Source: JBFEUI01 sp041547565 (GTDB lineage Bacteria; Pseudomonadota; Gammaproteobacteria; Thiohalomonadales; Thiohalomonadaceae). Taken from it: a DNA stretch of 19,903 nt. Location of the stretch: positions 1 through 19,903 of the forward strand of contig JBFEUI010000045.1 of NCBI GenBank assembly GCA_041547565.1, given 5' to 3'. Shown one piece after another: positions 1 to 8,718 of this stretch. The position numbers and the translations under genes are program-made. The stretch's first letter is position 1. Every line of letters starts with the position of its first letter. The notes under the pieces are model-generated. The model made no database searches. It worked only from the letters and a program-made list of their open reading frames with translations, and had not been told where the DNA came from.

Positions 1-1088
1 GCCACCGCCGGTATCACCGCGGCGCGCATGGAGCCGAGGGTGAGGAAGATCACCACCAGCACGATGCCTACCGCCTCGGCCAGGGTCTTGTAGACCTCGT
101 TGATGGAGTCCTCGATAAAACGGCTGGCATCATAGGGTACGGCGATACTGATACCCGCGGGCAGCTGCGCCCGCAGCTTCGGCACCTCGTCATTGATCGC
201 CCGGGCCACGGTCAGCGGGTTGGCGCCCGGCGCCTGTTCCATCGCCATGAACACGGTGGGGATACCCCGATACCAGGCGGTGGAGTCGTAGTCCTCGGCC
301 CCCATCTCGGCCGCCGCCACCTCCCTCAGGCGCACCAGCGTATCACCGTCATCCCGCACCACCAGGTTGCGAAAATCCTCCACCTCGCTGACATCGGTGG
401 TGGCGGTCAGATTGATGGTGGTGTACTTGCCCTTGGTCGCGCCGACCGCGGCCAGATAGTTGTTACGCGTCAGCACCGCCGCCACATCCGCAGCCGTCAC
501 GCCCAGGGCGCTCATGCGCTGCGGGTCGAGCCAGATACGCATGGCATAGGACTGGCCGAACATGCGCGCCTTGGCCACACCGGGTAGCGCCTGCAGTTGC
601 GGCTGGATGACGCGCAGCACGTAATCGGCCACCTGGGGGCGGGGGATGGTCTCGCTGTAGATGGCGATATACATCAATGCGGTCGAATCACCGGTGGTGG
701 ACTCGATCACCGGGTCCTGGGCATCACTCGGCAACACCGCCCGCTTGCTGGCCACCTTGGCCTGGATCTCCGCCACCGCCGCATTGGCATCGTAGTTCAG
801 CTCCATGCTGATCTCGATCTTGGAGACTCCCTGTGAGCTGGTGGCCGAGATAAAGTCGATGCCGTTGGCCTCGGCGATCGCCTGCTGCAGTGGGGTGGTG
901 ATAAAGCCCTTCACCAGTTCCGAACTGGCACCGGGGTAGGCGGTGGTCACCGTCACCACGGTATTGTTCATCTCCGGGTACTGGCGCACTTCCAGCCCCA
1001 ACAAGGCACGCAGCCCGACGATAAGGATGAACAGACTGATGACCGTTGCCAGTACCGGACGGCGCACAAAGATATCGGTAAACATCAT
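1..1088 (-). CDS. RND-family efflux pump permease, HAE-1 type (partial, N-terminal third)
   Basis: This is the inner-membrane proton-driven pump of a tripartite efflux system. The reading frame stays open from the ATG at 1088 to the window edge, giving 362 codons of a protein that is usually about 1030 residues. The start MMFTDIFVRRPVLATVIS is the typical amphipathic N-terminus plus first membrane helix of AcrB/MexB/MexF-like pumps. The family pattern SATSSQGVSKIEISMEL lies near residues 81-97, LPGVAKARMFG near 168-178, and a second membrane segment begins near residue 340. The ATG overlaps the stop of the upstream adaptor gene as ATGA, so the two are translationally coupled. The substrate cannot be read from this part. 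A second in-frame ATG at 1085 is an equally possible start. The C-terminus lies outside the window. Confidence 0.93.
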   Translation of the reverse strand, partial: MMFTDIFVRRPVLATVISLFILIVGLRALLGLEVRQYPEMNNTVVTVTTAYPGASSELVKGFITTPLQQAIAEANGIDFISATSSQGVSKIEISMELNYDANAAVAEIQAKVASKRAVLPSDAQDPVIESTTGDSTALMYIAIYSETIPRPQVADYVLRVIQPQLQALPGVAKARMFGQSYAMRIWLDPQRMSALGVTAADVAAVLTRNNYLAAVGATKGKYTTINLTATTDVSEVEDFRNLVVRDDGDTLVRLREVAAAEMGAEDYDSTAWYRGIPTVFMAMEQAPGANPLTVARAINDEVPKLRAQLPAGISIAVPYDASRFIEDSINEVYKTLAEAVGIVLVVIFLTLGSMRAAVIPAV

Positions 1089-2188
1089 TGCCGGGGCACC
1101 GTGGCATCATCCAGTGCCACACTGTTGTCGATCTGCACTGCCTGGCCATCACGCAGTTTCACCAGGCCGGCACGCACCAGCCTGTCCCCCTCGACTACGC
1201 CGCTAACCAGCTCGACGCGACCCGCCTGCACCACACCGGTGGTCACCTGGCGGCGTTCAACCTTGAGACCTTCCCCGGCCTGCTCCACCACGCGGTAGAC
1301 GAAGTCGCCGTAGGTGTTGTAACTGATGGCGGTCTGGGGCACCGTCAGCACCTCGCGCGGCGCCTCGGCCAGGGTGCGCACCTCGGCAAACATGCCGGGA
1401 CGCAGGCGCAGATCGGCGTTGGCCAGTTCCGCCCGCAGCAGCAGGGCGCGGGAGGCGGTATTCACACCCGATTCCACAGCAGCGAGGGTGCCGAGGAAGG
1501 TCTCACCGGGATAGGCGGCCACTTCCACCTCCACGGCCAGACCCGGCCGAACGCGTGCAAACTGCCCCTCAGGCACGCTGTAATCCACGTAGATGGGCGC
1601 CAGGGCGTTGAGGGCGACGATACTCGTGCCCTTCGGCAGGTAGTCTCCCACATCCACCTTGCGTATACCGAGCAGACCGGCAAACGGCGCGCGCACCGTC
1701 TTCTGGCTGATACGCACCTGCTGTACCGTCACCTGGGCGGCGGCGGCGTCGTAACGGGCCCTGGCCTCATCCAGATCGGACTGTGAGATCGCCTTGCGCT
1801 TGATCAGATCGCGGGCGCGTTGCAACTTGATCTCCGCCAGCCGCCGTTCGGCCTTGAGGCCGGCCAGCGTGGCCTGGTCCAGGGTGCTGTCCAGGCGCAG
1901 CAGCACATCCCCCTCCTTGACCATCTGACCGGAGTGGAAAACGATAGTATCGACAATGCCCTCCACCTCGCTGCCCACCTCGGTGCCACCGCTGGCCGTC
2001 AGGGTACCCACCGCGCGCAGGTAGGGCTGGCGGCGCTCGCGCCTGACCTCGGTGGTGCTGATGGTCGCCGGCGGCTGCGGTGCAGAGAGCATCGCTTGCA
2101 TCTGTTCCATCTGGTAGCGCTTGAAGGCAAACAGTCCGCCGAACAGGATGCCCAAAACCAGAAAGACAAGGAGAAATCGTTTAAGCAT
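1085..2188 (-). CDS. RND efflux periplasmic adaptor (membrane fusion protein, HlyD/AcrA-like)
   Basis: This protein links the RND pump to an outer-membrane channel. The 367-residue product starts MLKRFLLVFLVLGILFG, a single N-terminal membrane anchor without a lipobox cysteine. The first lipoyl half lies near residues 71-100 (GSEVEGIVDTIVFHSGQ), then an alpha-helical hairpin near 101-163, the second lipoyl half near 164-184 (TVRAPFAGLLGIRKVDVGDY), and beta-barrel and membrane-proximal domains to the end. The frame stays open to 2299, but those 37 upstream codons look like leader DNA and would put charged, cysteine-containing sequence in front of the anchor, so the ATG at 2188 is preferred. 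Its ribosome site (CGGAAAC, about 9 bases upstream) is weak. The stop overlaps the pump start. No outer-membrane channel gene is seen here. Confidence 0.92.
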   Translation of the reverse strand: MLKRFLLVFLVLGILFGGLFAFKRYQMEQMQAMLSAPQPPATISTTEVRRERRQPYLRAVGTLTASGGTEVGSEVEGIVDTIVFHSGQMVKEGDVLLRLDSTLDQATLAGLKAERRLAEIKLQRARDLIKRKAISQSDLDEARARYDAAAAQVTVQQVRISQKTVRAPFAGLLGIRKVDVGDYLPKGTSIVALNALAPIYVDYSVPEGQFARVRPGLAVEVEVAAYPGETFLGTLAAVESGVNTASRALLLRAELANADLRLRPGMFAEVRTLAEAPREVLTVPQTAISYNTYGDFVYRVVEQAGEGLKVERRQVTTGVVQAGRVELVSGVVEGDRLVRAGLVKLRDGQAVQIDNSVALDDATVPRQ

Positions 2189-2261
2189 GTCGATGGTTTC
2201 CGTTCTTTTTTTTCTCAGAAAACACTGCCCTGCGATGTGTGCAACGTCCGTGGTAAAAGCA

Positions 2262-2275
2262 GCCGATAAATCGGC
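2262..2275. repeat. Perfect inverted repeat upstream of the efflux operon (possible operator)
   Basis: GCCGAT-AA-ATCGGC is a perfect 6-bp-arm inverted repeat about 75 bp upstream of the adaptor start. It sits in the 225-bp gap (2189-2413) between the kinase stop and the adaptor. RND operons are often controlled by TetR- or MarR-type repressors that bind such palindromes, but no regulator gene lies next to it. It has no following T-run on the minus strand beyond CTTTT, so it is a poor terminator. The rest of the gap shows no clear promoter. Confidence 0.3.
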
Positions 2276-2413
2276 CGGAACTGTACAAAGCGGATGCAAG
2301 GGAATACAGGGCGTTTGACCACACGCGGATGAGATAGTGCAGCGTTATGACCAAAGATACCATGCAATTGTACGTCCCACATGGGGGTGACGCCTGCAGC
2401 GGCCGGTTTTGCC

Positions 2414-5158
2414 TCAACCTGCAGCATCCACCTGTACGTCTGCCAGCAGCCTGTCGACCACCTCAAGGAAGCGCGGGATATCCAGCGGCTTGACCAGGTA
2501 GTCGGTAAAACCCGCCGCCTTGCCGCGCTCGATATCCCGGGGCATCGCATTGGCGGTAATCGCCACCACCGGCACAGACTTCAGGTTGGGCACCGACTGC
2601 AATACGCTCAGCACCTGGTAGCCATCCATGCCCGGCATGTTGATATCCAGCAGGATAAGGTCGGGACGGTGCACGCGGGCACACTCCAGCCCCAGCTCCG
2701 GTTCGTGTGCGGTAAGCAGGTTGATGTGGTCACGTTTTGCCAGCAACTGGCTCACCAGCTTGAGATTGGCCGGGTTGTCCTCGATATACAGCACCTTATG
2801 CTGCCGCGATGTATCGACGTTTCCGCGCCTGGCGCCATCCTCCTCACCGCCCTGGTGCGCGGGCAGCGCAGAAGCCTCCAGAGGCAGTGTGATCCAGAAC
2901 CGGCTGCCGACCCCCGGCTGGCTCTCGACGCCGATTTCCCCGCCCATCATCTCCACCAGGCGACGGGTAATGGTAAGACCGATGCCGGTCCCCTCGACCT
3001 CGCCGCCCTCGGCGCCGAGCCGGTCAAACGGCAGGAACAGCTTGTCCAGTTTCTCCTCGGCGATCCCCTTGCCGGTGTCGGCAACCACAATACGCAGCAC
3101 GGCATCATCAACGGCTTCGGCCTGCAGTTCCACCGCGCCGTGTTCACGATTGTATTTAATGGCATTGGAGAGCAGGTTGATCAGTGCCTGTTTGAGACGA
3201 ATCCGGTCGGCACGCACGCAGTAACCCGACAGTTCGGCATGGCCAAGCTCTATCCCCTCTCGCTCTGCCAGCGGCTTGATCAGGGTGAGGCACTCTTCCC
3301 ACAGTTCACTCAGGCAGACCGGCTCCAGGGACAGATTGATTTTACCGGACTCGATCTTGGCCAGGTCCAGCACATCGTTAATCAGATCCAGCAGGTGATT
3401 CCCCGCCGTGAGGATCTCGTGCACGCTGTCCTGTTGCTCCTCGCCCAGCACCTCGTCATATTCCAGTATTTGCGCAAAACCGAGGATGGCATTCATCGGC
3501 GTGCGCAGCTCATGGCTCATGCTGGAGAGAAATTCCGACTTGGCGTGGCTGGCCCGCTCGGCCTCCTCGCGGGCAAAGCGCAGCGCCTGTTCCTGCCTGA
3601 CATGCTCGGTCACATCCTCGACGATACCCTCGATCGCCACGATAGCGCCTGTCCCGTCCCTGGCCGGGTGGGCCGCGACACGAACCGCACGCACATCACC
3701 GTCCTCCCGGCCAAAGTGCATATCAAACTGGGTAAACTCCATGGCGCCCTCCAGCATCTTCTCCCGGTAATAGCGGGCCATGGCAAGGCTCTCCGGACGC
3801 CACTCGGCCAGTTCTTCCCAGGACCGTCCCAGCGCTTCGTCCCGGGCAACGCCGAGCACCGAGGCGATACCGTCGCTGACGAAGGTCAGTTTGCCACCGA
3901 CTTCATGACTGTAGACGACAAAGTTGTCGCCCATGTTGTCCACCAGCCGCTGATACTGGCCCTTGCTGTCCTGCAGGGCATGCTCCGTGGCGCGGCGCTG
4001 GGTGATGTCGCGGAAGGTGACGACCGCGCCGACGATCTTGCCCTCCTTTCTCATCGGTGTACTGGTATATTCAACCGGAAAACTGCCGCCGTCCTTGCGC
4101 CATAACGCCTCATCATCCACATGATGAACCTTCCCGTCGGTCAGCGCGGCATGCATAAGGCAGTTTTCCACAGGGTAGTGGCTGCCGTCCGCATGGGAGT
4201 GGTGAATCAGTTCGTGCACGGGCTGGCCCAGCAACTCCTCTTCACTGTAGCCGAGCAAGTCACAGGCGGCAGGGTTGATAAACGTTGTCCGGCCGTTCAC
4301 ATCCACCCCGTAGATCCCCTCGCCCACCGAGTCGAGCAGCAGGCGGTTCTGCGCCTCGGCCTCGGCCAGACCCGAGACCGCGCGGTAGCGTTCGGCCATC
4401 TCTGTCTCCAGCCGCGAGGTGCGCTCATCCACGCGCTGCTGAAGAAGTTCCGAGTGTTTACGCAGCTTGACGATCGCCACGCCAACGATCATGAAAATCC
4501 CGTAGCCGAGAACAAAATAGGCTGCGGAGGTGCTTTTCAGGTCGCGCTCGGTCTGTGCCACGATGTCATCCAGCGGCAGGGCGATCGAGAGCACGCCGCG
4601 CACATCCCCCACCTGCCAGTCGCTCTTCGGCGTACCGGGATAGCTGTTGTGGCAGGCCACGCACTCCGGCTGCATGATGTCCGCGACAGCGTAACGCAGC
4701 ACCGCCCCCGAAACACCCCGCTCGAAGCGTGAATAGACCTGCTCAGGGTGCCTGCTCAGGTATTCCCAGGCCTCCTGCTCAAAACCTTTCTCCAGCGTCT
4801 CATGTTCCTTGGTGCGCCAGGGAAACGGGTAGGGGCTGTAGAGCCGGGCGTGGGCGCCCGAGCCGTGCTTGCCGATCTCCTCACCGAGCTTGATGCCCAG
4901 CGTGGCGGGCAGCGGAATGGCGTTGTCGCGCCCGGCATAGTCGTGCGTGACGTCCAGCCCGTGTTCTCTGGCGGTGGCCACGACATCCGTGGTATAGACG
5001 GCACGAAACTCCGTCAGCGCCGTGGTGTACAGCGCCGCGGCGCGCAGTGCCGTGGAGTTGATCATACTCGTCTGAAGCTGGGACAGGTGCCAGATCATGG
5101 CCACCACAATCAGTATGCCAATCAGCACCAGCGTTATAATTATTCGCACATTTTTCAT
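2414..5158 (-). CDS. Hybrid sensor histidine kinase with c-haem (Tll0287-like) sensor, two PAS domains and receiver
   Basis: This 914-residue membrane kinase probably senses redox state or a gas through a covalently bound haem. Membrane helix 1 lies at about residues 5-24 and helix 2 at about 212-231. The periplasmic part between them resembles the Tll0287-like/DUF3365 family and carries CVACH (166-170), a c-haem attachment motif. A short coiled coil (about 234-270) leads to two PAS domains (about 270-390 and 400-520). The HisKA H-box SHELRTP has H549; the ATPase has N-box NLLSNAIKYN, DTGKGI and GTGIGL. The C-terminal receiver has phospho-acceptor D838 (LLDINMPGMDG) and K890. There is no Hpt domain or DNA-binding output. 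The ATG has GGAG about 12 bases upstream. The gene follows the related kinase gene by 53 bp, so the two are probably co-transcribed. Confidence 0.92.
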   Translation of the reverse strand: MKNVRIIITLVLIGILIVVAMIWHLSQLQTSMINSTALRAAALYTTALTEFRAVYTTDVVATAREHGLDVTHDYAGRDNAIPLPATLGIKLGEEIGKHGSGAHARLYSPYPFPWRTKEHETLEKGFEQEAWEYLSRHPEQVYSRFERGVSGAVLRYAVADIMQPECVACHNSYPGTPKSDWQVGDVRGVLSIALPLDDIVAQTERDLKSTSAAYFVLGYGIFMIVGVAIVKLRKHSELLQQRVDERTSRLETEMAERYRAVSGLAEAEAQNRLLLDSVGEGIYGVDVNGRTTFINPAACDLLGYSEEELLGQPVHELIHHSHADGSHYPVENCLMHAALTDGKVHHVDDEALWRKDGGSFPVEYTSTPMRKEGKIVGAVVTFRDITQRRATEHALQDSKGQYQRLVDNMGDNFVVYSHEVGGKLTFVSDGIASVLGVARDEALGRSWEELAEWRPESLAMARYYREKMLEGAMEFTQFDMHFGREDGDVRAVRVAAHPARDGTGAIVAIEGIVEDVTEHVRQEQALRFAREEAERASHAKSEFLSSMSHELRTPMNAILGFAQILEYDEVLGEEQQDSVHEILTAGNHLLDLINDVLDLAKIESGKINLSLEPVCLSELWEECLTLIKPLAEREGIELGHAELSGYCVRADRIRLKQALINLLSNAIKYNREHGAVELQAEAVDDAVLRIVVADTGKGIAEEKLDKLFLPFDRLGAEGGEVEGTGIGLTITRRLVEMMGGEIGVESQPGVGSRFWITLPLEASALPAHQGGEEDGARRGNVDTSRQHKVLYIEDNPANLKLVSQLLAKRDHINLLTAHEPELGLECARVHRPDLILLDINMPGMDGYQVLSVLQSVPNLKSVPVVAITANAMPRDIERGKAAGFTDYLVKPLDIPRFLEVVDRLLADVQVDAAG

Positions 5159-5211
5159 GCCAGCATATCGCTCCGCTTCATCGTACCCCCGGCACGAATC
5201 GCCTCATTGGG

Positions 5212-7608
5212 TTATGCACTTCCGGCCAGTGCAAGGTCCACCAGCCGCTGCAGTTCTTGAACGTCGAACGGCTTGGCCAGGAAGTGATCAAAACCTGCCT
5301 TGCGCGCGTTTTCAATATCCCTGTCCATGGCATTCGCACTGACGGCCACAACCACGATATCGCAGGTCCGCGGATCGCCACGCAACCGTTCAAGCGCCTC
5401 ATAACCATTCATGCCCGGCAGGTTGATATCCAGCAATACCAGATCCGGCCGCATACGCAGCGTGGCCTCAAGCCCCTGCTCTGCATCGGGGGTATCGACA
5501 AGCTCGATATCCTTGCGGCCTTCGAAGACCTTGCGCGCCAGTCTAAGGTTGGCCGGATTGTCTTCAATCAGCAAGATCCGGTGTTCGCTACCGGGCTTAG
5601 CCACCACCTCTTTGCCTGGCGCCTGTGACCTCTCGTGCCCGGTGCCATGCGCCGCCGGCTCATCAAGGGGCAGTTCAAACCAGAAGGTGCTGCCCTCGCC
5701 CGGCACGCTCTCCACACCGATCCGCCCCTCCATCCCCTCCACCAGCCGCTTGGTCAGGGCCAGGCCGATACCGGTGCCCTCAATACCGTCGAAGGCCGAC
5801 TCCAGCCGCTCGAACGGTCTGAACAGGCGCGCCAGCGACGCCTCATCAAGACCCCTTCCGGTATCCGACACACTGACGCGCAAGCGCTGCCCATCAACCG
5901 GCGTGCAATATACACGAATCTGCCCGCCCTGGCGGTTGTATTTCACGGCATTGGAAAGGAGGTTGAGCAGCACCTGGTTGAGGCGGGTATAGTCCGCCCG
6001 CACCATGGCGCCCTCCTGCAAATCCAGTTCGACCGTGATGTCCCGCTCATCCGCCAGCGGCTGGATCTGCACCGCACAGGTCTCGATCAGCGAAGCGGCA
6101 TCAAGCGACTCCAGGCTCACCTCCAGCCGCCCGCTTTCGATGCGGCTCAAATCCAGCACCTCGTTGACCATGGCCAGCAGATGATTGCCGGCATGCACGA
6201 TCTCTTTCACATTGTCGGCCTGCAGTTCGCTAAGCGGCTCATCAGGGTCGCTCTCCAGCAGCTGTCCGAATCCGAGGATGGCATTGAGCGGGGTGCGCAG
6301 TTCGTGGCTCATGCGCGAGAGAAACTCGGATTTCGCCCGGCTGGCCATCTCGGCCTGCTCGATAGCAACCTGCAGCGCTTTTTCATGCTGCTGTCTATGC
6401 TCGATCTCCAGCTTCAACTGCTCATTGCCCTGCGCCAGTCTCTCGCTGTGCTGCTGCAACTGTTCTGCCAGGGAGGCCTTCACATCCGCCTCCAGCTGCA
6501 GCTGCCTGCGCGAGCGCTCTATCTCGCTTACCAGATTTTTAAAATCCGTCTCCAGCTCTTGCAGCTCATCACCGGTGTTGCCTGAACTAAGCGTAATGCC
6601 CAGTGTCGACTCGGAATAGTCCTCCACCCTTGTGGCCAGCACGCCGATGCGTCTTGACAGCCAGAGGCTCAACAGCAGAAAGGCCAGCAACAACACCCCG
6701 ACCAGGATGGTCCGCTGCCGCGAGTGCAGAGCCATGATCTTGTTGCTGAGCCGCTCCGCCTCCTCGGTGGAAAGGTAGGTGACAAAATGGATATTCAGGT
6801 CTGATGCACCGTAGTCAAAGAAGGACTTGCCGGTCTGCAGGTAATTGCCCACCAGGTTACGGGTATGGGTGCCGGAGGCAATACGGTGATGATCGCTGCT
6901 TGCGATAACCGTGTTACTGACAGGGTCAACCAGCGTCATGATCGAGTTGCGCCGGTAGAGATTCTCCGTCGGTGCAAGAAAGGCATCATCAAGCGGACTG
7001 GCCAGCAACAGCGTGGCCGATGCCTGCCCCTGTTGCACCCGCTTGGCCGCAATCACATAGGGTATCCCGTCCAGGGTGGTCAGGTAGTACTGGTTATGGC
7101 TGAGCTTGCGCAGCAACAGGATCGATTCGAACAGCTGGTCCGGTAGCGACTCTGCGCTGTCATGCCGTGCGCGGTTATGATAGATCTCGCGCACCGAACC
7201 GTCCGCCCCCAGCAATATTGCATAACGCGCACTAAAAAAGACGCGCAGGGTCGAGGCCTGTGGCAACCAGCCCGGCGGCGCATTGGCGTGGGAGTGACGC
7301 GGCGGCACACCGGACGGCTGCTCGGGCGGCAAGTGCATCACGTAGTCGAGAAAGCGCTTCTGGCTGGCGATCAGCTTGGTGGCGTTATACACGGCACGCA
7401 CCTTCTGATCGAACACGTTGCGGTCGACCCGTGCCTCCTTCTCCAGGGTCTGTTGTATCTCGACCAGGAAGGCGTGCTTCAGGTTGCGGTACTGGATCTG
7501 ATCCAGTACCCACCACAGCGCCGTGCTCACCCCCAGTGTCAGCAACAGCATCTTGACCGCGATGGAGCGGCCGCTCAGATGACGGGACAGGGAGAGGTTA
7601 AACGCCAT
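5212..7608 (-). CDS. Hybrid sensor histidine kinase with large periplasmic sensor domain and receiver
   Basis: This is a 798-residue membrane kinase. Membrane helix 1 is at about residues 17-36 and helix 2 at about 299-318. The roughly 260-residue periplasmic region between them looks like a Cache-type ligand domain but has no motif I can name with certainty. A HAMP-like segment (about 319-365) and a coiled coil (about 365-425) lead to HisKA (SHELRTP, H435), an ATPase with NLLSNAVKYN, DTGRGL and GTGIGL, and a receiver with D727 (LLDINLPGMNG) and K779. From the coiled coil onward it is clearly related to the next kinase downstream. It starts 6 bp after the stop of the PstS-like gene, with a G-rich stretch inside that gene as the likely ribosome site, so the two are coupled. 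This pairing suggests that the binding protein feeds the periplasmic sensor domain. Confidence 0.92.
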   Translation of the reverse strand: MAFNLSLSRHLSGRSIAVKMLLLTLGVSTALWWVLDQIQYRNLKHAFLVEIQQTLEKEARVDRNVFDQKVRAVYNATKLIASQKRFLDYVMHLPPEQPSGVPPRHSHANAPPGWLPQASTLRVFFSARYAILLGADGSVREIYHNRARHDSAESLPDQLFESILLLRKLSHNQYYLTTLDGIPYVIAAKRVQQGQASATLLLASPLDDAFLAPTENLYRRNSIMTLVDPVSNTVIASSDHHRIASGTHTRNLVGNYLQTGKSFFDYGASDLNIHFVTYLSTEEAERLSNKIMALHSRQRTILVGVLLLAFLLLSLWLSRRIGVLATRVEDYSESTLGITLSSGNTGDELQELETDFKNLVSEIERSRRQLQLEADVKASLAEQLQQHSERLAQGNEQLKLEIEHRQQHEKALQVAIEQAEMASRAKSEFLSRMSHELRTPLNAILGFGQLLESDPDEPLSELQADNVKEIVHAGNHLLAMVNEVLDLSRIESGRLEVSLESLDAASLIETCAVQIQPLADERDITVELDLQEGAMVRADYTRLNQVLLNLLSNAVKYNRQGGQIRVYCTPVDGQRLRVSVSDTGRGLDEASLARLFRPFERLESAFDGIEGTGIGLALTKRLVEGMEGRIGVESVPGEGSTFWFELPLDEPAAHGTGHERSQAPGKEVVAKPGSEHRILLIEDNPANLRLARKVFEGRKDIELVDTPDAEQGLEATLRMRPDLVLLDINLPGMNGYEALERLRGDPRTCDIVVVAVSANAMDRDIENARKAGFDHFLAKPFDVQELQRLVDLALAGSA

Positions 7609-7614
7609 TAGCGG

Positions 7615-8610
7615 CTACGGCGCCCCCACCAGTTCGTCATCCTTGAACTGCCAGCCGGCCTGGCGCAGCGTGTCGCTGGGGATAAAACCGTATTTCGGAT
7701 CCACCGAGCCAAAGTGCTGCTGGATATAACGCACCAGCTCGCCGGCCAGCGCCTTGCGGGTCTCATCGCTGTCCCAGCTGGTGATGTTGTAGGTGCGGTA
7801 GAACGGGTAGCGCCCCGCTACCAGGGCCTGATTGTCTTCCGCACTGACCCCATCGATGCGCAGCACCTTCACCGGGTGCCTGTTGTGCAGTCGCGTCATC
7901 CACAAGGTCTCGTAACCGATGGCATCGGGCTGACTGGCGACCCGCTGCATCATGTCCGGGATGGTGCTTACCTCCTGAATCAGCGGACTGAAATGGTCCT
8001 CGTCGGCCAGGATCAGGCGCCAGTGGCCGGGACGGTTCTTGCAATGCAGGCGCGCCACCGGCCTGATCGTCTCGCCGGCCCGCCCCCTGCCCCCATCGGC
8101 CACCTCGGCCCATTCCCCGGTACGCCCGCGGAAGATATCGCGTGCCTCTTTCAGGCTTATCCCCTGCACCGGATTGGATGGGTGGGCAATCAGCGCCAGG
8201 GCGGCAATGCCAAGGGTATGGAAGCGCAGCCCTGGCAAACGATCGATCTCACCAGCCGGACAACAAAAACCGCCGATGTCCACCTTCTTGTCCAGCAGGG
8301 CACCGGCCGAGATGCCGCAGGTCCCCTCCTGCACCGCGATCTTCAGCCTGCGGGCGCGGGCAAAATCCTCAATCAGTGGCACCAGCGCAGGATAGAGGTG
8401 TTGATCCAGCGTCACCACCAGGTCACTGTCCGCCGGTGCCTCGCGGTAGGTGATCGGCCGCTTTTTCCAGCTCTGCGGCAGCGCTTCGGTATAGCCCGGG
8501 TCGCTGAACGCCGGCCCCGCCCCAGGATGGTCGGCTGCGGCCTGGCCGGCGACCAGCAGCGACCCGGCCAACAGGCAGCCGGCGACAAACACGCCGTGTA
8601 ATCGTTTCAT
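7615..8610 (-). CDS. PstS-like periplasmic substrate-binding protein, probable sensory partner of the kinases
   Basis: This is a 331-residue exported protein of the PBP-like/PstS superfamily. The signal peptide is about residues 1-26, with AQAAAD-type cleavage (AGQAAAD). The family layout is visible: DLVVTLDQHLYPAL, then GTCGISAGALLDKKVDIGG (about 96-114), FHTLGIAALALIAHPSNPV, the ISLKEARDIFRGRTGEWAEV stretch that is typical of PstS relatives (about 151-170), and YVQ-like C-terminal helices. The usual phosphate-contacting SGT segment is replaced by LHCKNRPGHW (188-197), and there are four mature cysteines (C98, C116, C117, C190), which is unusual. No ABC permease or ATPase genes adjoin it; instead a kinase gene follows after 6 bp. 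This fits a sensing rather than transport role (inference). The ATG has AAGGGG upstream. The ligand is unknown: phosphate or another oxyanion is possible. Confidence 0.8.
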   Translation of the reverse strand: MKRLHGVFVAGCLLAGSLLVAGQAAADHPGAGPAFSDPGYTEALPQSWKKRPITYREAPADSDLVVTLDQHLYPALVPLIEDFARARRLKIAVQEGTCGISAGALLDKKVDIGGFCCPAGEIDRLPGLRFHTLGIAALALIAHPSNPVQGISLKEARDIFRGRTGEWAEVADGGRGRAGETIRPVARLHCKNRPGHWRLILADEDHFSPLIQEVSTIPDMMQRVASQPDAIGYETLWMTRLHNRHPVKVLRIDGVSAEDNQALVAGRYPFYRTYNITSWDSDETRKALAGELVRYIQQHFGSVDPKYGFIPSDTLRQAGWQFKDDELVGAP

Positions 8611-8686
8611 AGCATTTTCCCCTTACCTCTGTTCACACATTGAGCCTTGCCCTTGCGAACACCCCCGCTGGCCCCGGGCAGTCCAA

Positions 8687-8713
8687 CCGTAATACACCGA
8701 CCCGTAGTACACC
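8687..8713. repeat. Short tandem direct repeat upstream of the binding-protein/kinase operon
   Basis: CCGTAATACACC (8687-8698) and CCGTAGTACACC (8702-8713) match at 11 of 12 positions with a 15-bp period. They lie 77-103 bp upstream of the PstS-like start, in a 108-bp gap just after the stop of the preceding gene. Spaced direct repeats like this can be response-regulator sites, but no known consensus was recognised. Confidence 0.4.
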
Positions 8714-8718
8714 AGCAT

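Noticed and set aside
2189..2299. A longer start for the efflux adaptor at 2299
   Set aside because: The extra 37 residues are unlike the family and would put a charged stretch before the membrane anchor; the ATG at 2188 gives the expected N-terminus.
2381..4105. Long open frame (574 codons) on the plus strand opposite the haem kinase gene
   Set aside because: It lies fully antisense to a well-supported kinase gene, has no recognisable domain, and has the His/Gln/Leu-rich make-up typical of antisense frames in G+C-rich DNA.
8575..8610. Lipoprotein lipobox (VAGC at residues 9-12) in the PstS-like protein
   Set aside because: The cysteine is too near the N-terminus to leave a proper hydrophobic core, and a standard AAA-D cleavage site lies further on.
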